Shown piece after piece: positions 1 through 4,918 of a stretch of DNA of 21,171 bases; within the stretch, counting starts at the first letter, position 1; every line of letters starts with the position of its first letter. Made by a program: the position numbers and the translations under genes. Source of the DNA: Acholeplasmataceae bacterium UBA6190 (GTDB lineage Bacteria; Bacillota_I; Bacilli_A; Acholeplasmatales; Acholeplasmataceae); assembly GCA_002422045.1 (NCBI GenBank), contig DITG01000024.1, positions 1 through 21,171 of the forward strand. Reading direction: 5' to 3'. Below the pieces are notes generated by a model that was not told where the DNA came from, made no database searches, and saw only the letters and a list, made by a program, of their open reading frames with translations.

Positions 1-33
1 AAAAGAAGCATAGCTTCTTGCTCGCTATGCTTC
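1..33 (-). terminator. Intrinsic terminator of the VTT/hydrolase/peptidase operon
   Basis: A perfect 10-bp inverted repeat (GAAGCATAGC at 5-14, GCTATGCTTC at 24-33) encloses a 9-nt loop. Read on the minus strand it is followed by TTTT at positions 4-1, at the window edge. It lies about 30 bp beyond the stop codon of the S51 peptidase gene, as expected for a Rho-independent terminator. The length of the T-tract beyond the window is unknown. Confidence 0.75.
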
Positions 34-63
34 GTGTGTATGATGAAAGTATTTTCTTTTTCC

Positions 64-741
64 TTACATGATGCCATGACGATCATAGATTTGTCGTGCA
101 CTTTTGATCAAGACAATCTTGCCTTGATCGATTAAGATTGCTCCATCATCAGGGATGGCATAGATATCTTCTTTCCATGCTCGCCAGACTTTCTTCATAC
201 CAGACTTCTGCTTTCTTGTTCGATCATAATGGACTTCAATGGAAAATCCTTTGAGCAGTTTAAGCCCTTGTTCGTAGCTGAATCTCGGATATTCTTTGTC
301 TTTTGAGATGTGATAATGTTCGAATTGAATCATGGCACCGGCAGATGATCCAATATAGAGTCCTTGATGACTTTCGAGCGCTTCTTGAATCCCAAACTCA
401 CGGATTCTCTTCATCATCAAATCTGGTGATCCACCAGGAAAGTAGAGAATATCTGCATCCTTGATCTTCTGAATAGCAGAATCTTGATTGTCCTTGAAAT
501 AATGAATCCAAGATATCTGTGATTCTGCTAAGCCATAGGGTAAAAACATCGTCACCATCTTCTCATAATAAGATCCACCTTTTGCATAAAGGGTATCATA
601 TTCAGCTTCTGATCTGACATCTGTTTCAAAAAAGGAGAATGCCAAAATGGTCACACGTTGATGAGGTTTGATATGGTTTTTGAGTCGATCCACCATCATA
701 GGATCGCCCAAAATCGAACGTGATAAAAGAATATGGGTCAT
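64..741 (-). CDS. Peptidase S51 family (dipeptidase E-like) protein
   Basis: This 225-residue protein has the signature of the S51 serine peptidases (dipeptidase E, cyanophycinase and relatives). The nucleophile-elbow motif GSSAGAM is at residues 131-137 with Ser133 as likely nucleophile, and FPGGSPDL at 101-108 matches the glycine-rich strand that precedes it in this family. His171 (EVHYDR) is a candidate catalytic histidine. No signal peptide or membrane span is present, so it is expected in the cytoplasm. Family members cleave aspartyl dipeptides or related small peptides, but the substrate here cannot be read from sequence. Its ATG overlaps the stop of the upstream hydrolase gene in an ATGA, so translation is probably coupled. 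It is the last gene of a three-gene operon ending in the hairpin at 1-33. Confidence 0.85.
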   Translation of the reverse strand: MTHILLSRSILGDPMMVDRLKNHIKPHQRVTILAFSFFETDVRSEAEYDTLYAKGGSYYEKMVTMFLPYGLAESQISWIHYFKDNQDSAIQKIKDADILYFPGGSPDLMMKRIREFGIQEALESHQGLYIGSSAGAMIQFEHYHISKDKEYPRFSYEQGLKLLKGFSIEVHYDRTRKQKSGMKKVWRAWKEDIYAIPDDGAILIDQGKIVLIKSARQIYDRHGIM

Positions 742-1475
742 TTCTTTATTCCTTTCAAGAATGTCACGGAAAGCTCAGCCCATGACTGAATATCCTTGTT
801 TTCTTGTTCAAATGCTAGGGGATCCATGTCTTCGAATGACGTTTCAAAGGTTGCCAGTGACAGCCCGTGACGTCCTTTCGGATAGAGATGACATTCGACT
901 TTTACACCTTGCTCGTGGCATGCCGAGGTGAGGAGAAACGCATTTTCAACCGGAACGACCGTATCATCCATCGTGTGCCAGATGAATACCGGACCCATTT
1001 TCGAATGAACATGTTTTTCAAGTGAGAACGTATTGAGGTTTTCTTCTGAAAGATTGCCACCCATCAGTCTGTGAATCGAATCTTGATGTGCGTATCTGGG
1101 ATCAGAAGTGATCACCGGATAAGCCAAAATCGAACCAGAAATCAACTGTGGATACAGCTGGGCAAGATGGCATGCAAAATGTCCTCCTGCAGAAAAACCA
1201 AGGATGAAGACTCGGTCAATACAATCGAAACCTAAAAGATTTTCAATGAAAGCCTTGCCTTCTTCAGCAAGATAGGGGTGGATGAGCAGTGTTTCTCTGT
1301 AATGATAGATTGCGGTATGAAATCCTGATGCCTCATAGACCTTTGCGACAGGAACGCCTTCCCTCGGTGACGTTCTTTGATAGCCACCTCCAGGAAGTAT
1401 CAACACTAAATCCCGCTTTTTCTGATCGATCAGTCTTAATTCAACTCGGTTCTGACTTTGGATATAGAGGTTCAT
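738..1475 (-). CDS. Alpha/beta-hydrolase, esterase/acetylxylan-esterase-like
   Basis: The protein has 245 residues when started at the ATG at 1475, which has an AAGGAG ribosome site 7 nt upstream; a longer frame to 1541 lacks such a site and would run into the preceding gene. It shows the layout of small serine esterases: an oxyanion loop LPGGGY (28-32), nucleophile elbow GFSAGGH (93-99, Ser95), an acid loop MDDTVVP (Asp170 or Asp171) and GRHGLS with His203. The PGGGY variant with a following REG is typical of esterases grouped with BD-FAE and acetylxylan esterases. There is no signal peptide, so it is cytosolic. The natural ester is unknown; deacetylation of imported sugars is one possibility. 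It is separated by 10 bp from the VTT gene upstream and overlaps the S51 peptidase gene by 4 bp. Confidence 0.85.
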   Translation of the reverse strand: MNLYIQSQNRVELRLIDQKKRDLVLILPGGGYQRTSPREGVPVAKVYEASGFHTAIYHYRETLLIHPYLAEEGKAFIENLLGFDCIDRVFILGFSAGGHFACHLAQLYPQLISGSILAYPVITSDPRYAHQDSIHRLMGGNLSEENLNTFSLEKHVHSKMGPVFIWHTMDDTVVPVENAFLLTSACHEQGVKVECHLYPKGRHGLSLATFETSFEDMDPLAFEQENKDIQSWAELSVTFLKGIKK

Positions 1476-1485
1476 GATTAGCTCC

Positions 1486-2187
1486 TTAACCGAAAATGGT
1501 AGTAAACAGATTTCTGCCAAACTCTGCCAAGTTGATGTCAAACAATCTCAGAAACAGTGCGAATGCACCGTATTTGACAAGTCTGCCTGCCGCAACCGCA
1601 ATCAAAAATCCTTTTTTATTCAGTCTCACAGCACCAGCGGTATAAATCGCGAGTGTAAAAGGCAGCGGTGTCGAAGCAAAGAAAAACATCCCAATATTGC
1701 CATATTTTCTGAGTCTTAAGTTAGATTTCTCAACGTCTGTTTTCTTGACTTTTTGTGTAAACAGTCTGGACAGTTGTTTCGTGAAACGATATCCGATGAA
1801 TGCAAAGAGTGTATCAGAAAATACCGCAAATCCGACAGCAAAGATCACAAACCAAGTACTATAATTGGCAGTATCACCAAAGACTCTGAGGAGTTCCAAA
1901 TCAAAGAATGACACCGGAAGCACCAAGAGTGTAGCAACTGCGGATAGACTCATCCAACCGACCAGACGTCTCATGAAGACCATGAATGCCGGAACGATAT
2001 TGTCAAAGATGGAATTGGGGAAAATGACGACCATGGCAAACAAGAAGATCAAAAACGTCACCAGAAGTGGCTTATAGAGTGATTCTTCTTTGATGGTGAT
2101 GTGCTTTTCGTAATGTCGTTGACTCGATTGCAAATAGCGATGTCTGTAAATTCTTCTGGGCTGATTGCTGATTTGTCGTTTGATCAT
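1486..2187 (-). CDS. VTT-domain (DedA/SNARE-associated-like) membrane protein
   Basis: This 233-residue integral membrane protein has about five hydrophobic segments (roughly 39-57, 78-98, 110-135, 164-186 and 195-215) after a basic cytoplasmic N-terminus. The segment STPLPFTLAIYTAGAVRLNK followed by FLIAVAAGRLVKY (about 172-206) fits the conserved core of the VTT family (DedA, YdjX, YqaA, TMEM41/VMP1), with the characteristic glycine and following arginine. Family members are implicated in lipid scrambling or flux across the membrane; the specific role here is not known. The ATG at 2187 is preferred over the one at 2208 because AGGGGG lies 7 nt upstream. It is the first gene of the operon, with a promoter at 2217-2244. 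Confidence 0.8.
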   Translation of the reverse strand: MIKRQISNQPRRIYRHRYLQSSQRHYEKHITIKEESLYKPLLVTFLIFLFAMVVIFPNSIFDNIVPAFMVFMRRLVGWMSLSAVATLLVLPVSFFDLELLRVFGDTANYSTWFVIFAVGFAVFSDTLFAFIGYRFTKQLSRLFTQKVKKTDVEKSNLRLRKYGNIGMFFFASTPLPFTLAIYTAGAVRLNKKGFLIAVAAGRLVKYGAFALFLRLFDINLAEFGRNLFTTIFG

Positions 2188-2216
2188 GGTATTCCCCCTA
2201 TCAATCATCTATCACC

Positions 2217-2244
2217 ATTATACGAGATTTAAGCCAATTCACAA
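2217..2244 (-). promoter_or_regulatory. Sigma-A-type promoter for the VTT operon
   Basis: On the minus strand TTGTGA (2239-2244) and a perfect TATAAT (2217-2222) are 16 bp apart, about 30 bp upstream of the VTT gene start. The -35 box touches the T-tract of the neighbouring terminator. Confidence 0.6.
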
Positions 2245-2270
2245 AGAAAAAACCACATGAAGGCATGTGA
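2244..2270 (-). terminator. Intrinsic terminator after the small exported protein gene
   Basis: The stem CACATG (2254-2259) pairs with CATGTG (2264-2269) around a 4-nt loop and is followed on the minus strand by TTTTTT. It begins 2 bp after the stop codon of the preceding gene. The stem is short (6 bp) but the placement and U-tract are convincing. Confidence 0.7.
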
Positions 2271-2271
2271 T

Positions 2272-2523
2272 TTAAGTCATCTCGAGCATTTGTTTTAAGT
2301 AGTCAAGTGTAATGAACCAAGGAACGACATAATATCCGTAATCGACTGTCATGGGCTCAATGCCCGTATCGATGACCTTGATGTGATAAATCTGATAGAG
2401 CAAGCCTATGTATTGTGTGGAGCCTCCGTCATCAAACGATGCGGCTTCCACACAAAAAATGGGTATTTTTCCTTGTTCGGCACGGATGTTATCGGCTGAT
2501 AGCATCATAACCCAAACAAGCAT
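2272..2523 (-). CDS. Small exported hypothetical protein (probable non-ATG start upstream)
   Basis: From the first ATG (2523) the product is 83 residues, but this start has no ribosome site and cuts into what looks like a signal peptide. The frame is open upstream. An ACG at 2557-2559 is preceded at 8 nt by AGAGG (2568-2572) and would give a 95-residue product beginning (M)NKTVSIIISILMLVWVMM and then SADNIRA, a plausible signal peptide cut before EQGKIP. The rest, with PIFCVEAASFDDGGSTQYIG, recalls small exported Firmicutes proteins with an 'FDDGGS.QY.GL.Y' pattern; I know no function for them. The gene follows the phosphotransferase gene by about 30 nt (to the ACG) and ends at a terminator, so it is co-transcribed with it. 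Either a rare start codon is used or an ATG has mutated and expression is reduced. Confidence 0.6.
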   Translation of the reverse strand: MLVWVMMLSADNIRAEQGKIPIFCVEAASFDDGGSTQYIGLLYQIYHIKVIDTGIEPMTVDYGYYVVPWFITLDYLKQMLEMT

Positions 2524-2556
2524 CAGGATTGAAATGATGATACTGACAGTTTTGTT

Positions 2557-2572
2557 CGTTGTCCTTACCTCT
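2557..2572 (-). promoter_or_regulatory. Ribosome binding site with candidate ACG start
   Basis: AGAGG at 2568-2572 is spaced 8 nt from ACG at 2557-2559, ideal spacing for initiation. No ATG, GTG or TTG occurs in frame between the upstream in-frame stop and the ATG at 2523. Confidence 0.4.
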
Positions 2573-2589
2573 TTTGGTCTCTTGTAAAC

Positions 2590-3591
2590 TCAAGTATAAT
2601 ACTTTTCAAAATCCAAGTCAATGACTGGAAGATCTTTGATGATCAGATCCCGGTGAATTTCAACATAGTGTCTGGCAAAAGCATCTGTGGTCAAGTCTGA
2701 ACTTCGGTGGAAAACAATGTACAAGACAAGTTTTCTTAACTTCAGAAACCTGGGGATTTCAAGATAGTCCGATTTCGATAAAGGATATTGAGTGAGATAT
2801 CCTTTCATGAAGTGTGTCATGAAAAAATCGGCTTTTTCTTTCTTTTCTGCATCATCAGCCTTCATGAAGACAACATAATAGAAGAGTGCAATCGCAATAT
2901 CAGAGACAAAATGCATCGTTGCACAGTCATCAAAATCAAAGACAGTCAATTCGTTATTCTGGATGAAGAAATTACCCATATGGACATCGGTATGAATCAA
3001 GCCGTAGTTATGATTGTTTTTTGGAAGCTCTTGAATGCCTTTCATCGTTTCAATGAAACGTTCGTAGATGATCAAATCACGATCTGTGAGGTAAGTCTTG
3101 GCATGAACGAGCAAAGGATCCTGATCCCATGAAAATCTGGGTTGTATAGAAAAAGAGGGTTGATAATGAGTGGTCAGATGGTGGAATGTCCCGATGGTTT
3201 TCCCATAATTAAATAAGAATTCCGGATTCAGATGACTTCTTGTCGGACGTTCTCCTTTGGCCTTGTGGTAGCAACTCACGACAAAATAGGAGCCGTCTTT
3301 TGCTAAAACGGGTTCGACAAAATGGCCATCAACCGATAAGACCGGTTTGGATACAGGTGCACCGTGCATGGCCAGATGATTGACAAAATCGAGTTCAGAA
3401 AGGGTATCTTGGATCGTCCTGTGTGAGGTATGCGCAATCCTGATGATGAAAGACTCTCCTTCACGATCAAATCCATAAATGAAATTCTCGAATCCCCCAA
3501 CCAAAGACAATTCTGTTTTCTTTGCGCCAAAACATGCTCCAGCATCTGCTAAAACATCTTCATCAAATAATGTTCTGATCCACGGTTCCAT
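2590..3591 (-). CDS. APH-fold phosphotransferase (kinase-like) protein
   Basis: This 333-residue cytosolic protein has the aminoglycoside phosphotransferase/choline kinase fold. The catalytic loop HTDVHMGN (His200, Asp202, Asn207) and the metal-binding FDFDD (Asp219 and neighbours) are both present. The N-terminal lobe has a GGFENFIYGF nucleotide loop and a FIIRIA strand with arginine where the ATP-anchoring lysine or arginine sits. Relatives include homoserine kinase type II, fructosamine kinases, CotS-like proteins and antibiotic kinases. The substrate cannot be assigned and no resistance role should be assumed. The ATG at 3591 is chosen because GAGG lies 8 nt upstream; the ATG at 3597 is too close to it. 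The gene is divergent from the LacI gene and followed by a small exported protein gene. Confidence 0.8.
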   Translation of the reverse strand: MEPWIRTLFDEDVLADAGACFGAKKTELSLVGGFENFIYGFDREGESFIIRIAHTSHRTIQDTLSELDFVNHLAMHGAPVSKPVLSVDGHFVEPVLAKDGSYFVVSCYHKAKGERPTRSHLNPEFLFNYGKTIGTFHHLTTHYQPSFSIQPRFSWDQDPLLVHAKTYLTDRDLIIYERFIETMKGIQELPKNNHNYGLIHTDVHMGNFFIQNNELTVFDFDDCATMHFVSDIAIALFYYVVFMKADDAEKKEKADFFMTHFMKGYLTQYPLSKSDYLEIPRFLKLRKLVLYIVFHRSSDLTTDAFARHYVEIHRDLIIKDLPVIDLDFEKYYT

Positions 3592-3628
3592 CAGCATGAC
3601 CTCGATCCATGTTAACTATGTTAATCAA

Positions 3629-3637
3629 ATTATAGCA
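3629..3637 (-). promoter_or_regulatory. Extended -10 promoter of the phosphotransferase gene
   Basis: The minus strand carries TGCTATAAT, a perfect extended -10, about 38 bp upstream of the start codon. No good -35 is found at 17 bp. An AT-rich dyad, TTAACTATGTTAA (3612-3624), overlaps the expected transcription start and could be a regulator site. Confidence 0.55.
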
Positions 3638-3669
3638 TGTCAAAGCACAGTTTTAGCCTTTTTCTGTTA

Positions 3670-3675
3670 TATAAT
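3670..3675 (+). promoter_or_regulatory. Possible -10 element of the lacI-type gene
   Basis: A perfect TATAAT lies 18 bp upstream of the GTG start, but without a recognisable -35. Initiation here would leave a leader of only about 11 nt beginning at the ribosome site. This is a weak call. Confidence 0.35.
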
Positions 3676-3692
3676 GGTCATGAGGTGTGCAT

Positions 3693-4706
3693 GTGAAAAA
3701 AACAATTGTCGACATTGCCAAAGAACTCAATCTCTCTCCAGGAACGATTTCAAAGATCGTTAACGGAAACGGACGGATCAGTGCTGAAACCAGAGCACGT
3801 GTCTTGAAGCACGTCGAAGATTCAGGATATGTCGCCATGTCGAATGCCAGAATTCTGAGTGCCAAGAAAAGTTGGACCATCGGCGTCATTTATTCTGACA
3901 TCTCTTTGGTCGGATTCGAACATCCCTTCTTCTCCAGAATCTTACAGTCATTCAAACATGAAGTTGAAAAGCAAGGTTATGATATTGTCTTGATTGTGAG
4001 CAAACTCGGCAGTCATCAGATGACTTATCTTGACTGGTGTAAAAATAAAAAAGTCGATGGCGTCTTCATCGTCATGGGTAACATCAACAATCCAAACATC
4101 AAGGAAGTGGTCGCATCCGATTATCCATGCGTTTCCGCAGACATCGTGATGCCCAATCTAACTTCAGTCATTTCCGATGATTACATGGGTATGTCGATTG
4201 GGATTGACTATGCCTTGAGCCTGGGCATGAAACATATCGGTGTCATCACTGGTCCACTGTCGACACGTTCATTCTACAACCGCTTGCAGTTCTACAGAGA
4301 AATCCTAGATAGCAAACACATCCCCTATCAGGAATCTGATATCATCGTTGGCGATGGCTACGGTTTTGAAACCGGTGACCGCGCAGCAGAAATCATCAGT
4401 CAGCAAGAAAACCGTCCAGAGATTTATCTGGTCTTTTCCGATGTGATTGCCTTTGGCGTCATCAGAGGTCTTGAAGCGCGTGGGATCAGAGTACCCGAAG
4501 ATATTTCCATTGTGGGCTATGATGATATCGATTTTGCAAAGCACTACGTGCCTAGACTCACCACCATACGCCAGAGCACCACAGATATCGGGAAAAGAGC
4601 AGCACAAGAACTCCTCAAATCAATTGAAACCCGTCCTGAAAAACATCAAGTCATCCACAAGATTCCAGTTGATTTGATTGAAAGAGAAACGACTTTAAAA
4701 AAATAG
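3693..4706 (+). CDS. LacI/GalR-family transcriptional repressor
   Basis: This is a 337-residue regulator of normal family length. The N-terminal helix-turn-helix is TIVDIAKELNLSPGTISKIV (about 4-23), followed by a hinge near residues 45-60. A periplasmic-binding-protein-like sensor domain fills the rest, with IGVIYSD opening it, PEIYLVFSDVIAFGVIRGL, and the conserved GYDDIDFA and PRLTTIRQ segments near the C-terminus. Such proteins bind CG-centred palindromes and release them on binding a sugar or derivative. The GTG at 3693 is preferred over the GTG at 3687 because GAGG (3682-3685) then has 7-nt spacing. Twin palindromes just downstream (4828-4843, 4883-4898) make the following surface-protein genes its probable targets, with a related site before the GH16 gene. 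The effector is unknown. Confidence 0.92.
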   Translation: MKKTIVDIAKELNLSPGTISKIVNGNGRISAETRARVLKHVEDSGYVAMSNARILSAKKSWTIGVIYSDISLVGFEHPFFSRILQSFKHEVEKQGYDIVLIVSKLGSHQMTYLDWCKNKKVDGVFIVMGNINNPNIKEVVASDYPCVSADIVMPNLTSVISDDYMGMSIGIDYALSLGMKHIGVITGPLSTRSFYNRLQFYREILDSKHIPYQESDIIVGDGYGFETGDRAAEIISQQENRPEIYLVFSDVIAFGVIRGLEARGIRVPEDISIVGYDDIDFAKHYVPRLTTIRQSTTDIGKRAAQELLKSIETRPEKHQVIHKIPVDLIERETTLKK

Positions 4707-4718
4707 AATACATACGTG

Positions 4719-4747
4719 TTGACTTTCAACTGCATCCCTTATATAAT
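4719..4747 (+). promoter_or_regulatory. Sigma-A promoter upstream of the surface-protein operon
   Basis: TTGACT (4719-4724) and TATAAT (4742-4747) are exactly 17 bp apart, the best promoter in the window. It begins 13 bp after the repressor stop codon. Transcripts would carry a leader of about 165 nt that runs through both operator palindromes before the gene at 4919. Confidence 0.75.
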
Positions 4748-4827
4748 TGTAATGTAACCGCATACATGGCATCAAAGGTGTTCATCCGATGACAAAATCA
4801 CGAGACCCTTTATTTTTTACTCGTATT

Positions 4828-4843
4828 AGGAAATCGTTTTCCC
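4828..4843 (+). promoter_or_regulatory. LacI-family operator O1
   Basis: The 14-bp core GGAAATCGTTTTCC (4829-4842) is a near-perfect palindrome centred on CG, the hallmark of LacI-family operators. An identical 16-bp copy lies 55 bp downstream. It resembles a CcpA cre site but has G/C rather than T/A at its ends, so a dedicated repressor is more likely. Confidence 0.8.
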
Positions 4844-4860
4844 TTGTGTTGTCATGGTCA

Positions 4861-4869
4861 TGTTATTAT
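4861..4869 (+). promoter_or_regulatory. Possible second promoter (extended -10) between the operators
   Basis: TGTTATTAT fits an extended -10 element. Its predicted start would be near 4876, with O2 covering the early transcribed region and O1 upstream. The GH16 promoter has a similar element, TGTTACAAT, at a similar distance from its palindrome. No good -35 is present. Confidence 0.4.
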
Positions 4870-4882
4870 TTTTTTCTTAATC

Positions 4883-4898
4883 AGGAAATCGTTTTCCC
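4883..4898 (+). promoter_or_regulatory. LacI-family operator O2
   Basis: This is an exact copy of the 16-bp O1 sequence, with the CG centre at 4890/4891. The 55-bp centre-to-centre distance is about five helical turns, compatible with two dimers acting together by looping. It ends 21 bp before the start codon of the GDPD gene. Confidence 0.8.
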
Positions 4899-4918
4899 AA
4901 ATGAAATGTGAGGTATAT

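Noticed and set aside
668..931. Plus-strand open frame antisense to the S51 and hydrolase genes
   Set aside because: It lies fully opposite well-supported genes with catalytic motifs, has no ribosome site and shows no protein-like composition.
3639..3644. TTGACA on the minus strand near TATAAT, a seemingly perfect promoter
   Set aside because: The two boxes are only a few bases apart, far from the 16-18 bp needed; the TGC-TATAAT extended -10 is the better explanation.
4774..4800. A short open frame (ATG GCA TCA ... TGA) in the leader, a possible leader peptide
   Set aside because: It has nine codons or fewer, no ribosome binding site and no run of regulatory codons.
4800..4824. ACGAG/CTCGT inverted repeat with a T-rich loop in the leader of the surface operon, a possible attenuator
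   Set aside because: The stem is only 5 bp with a 15-nt loop and is not followed by a T-run, and no alternative structure or riboswitch-like core was found.
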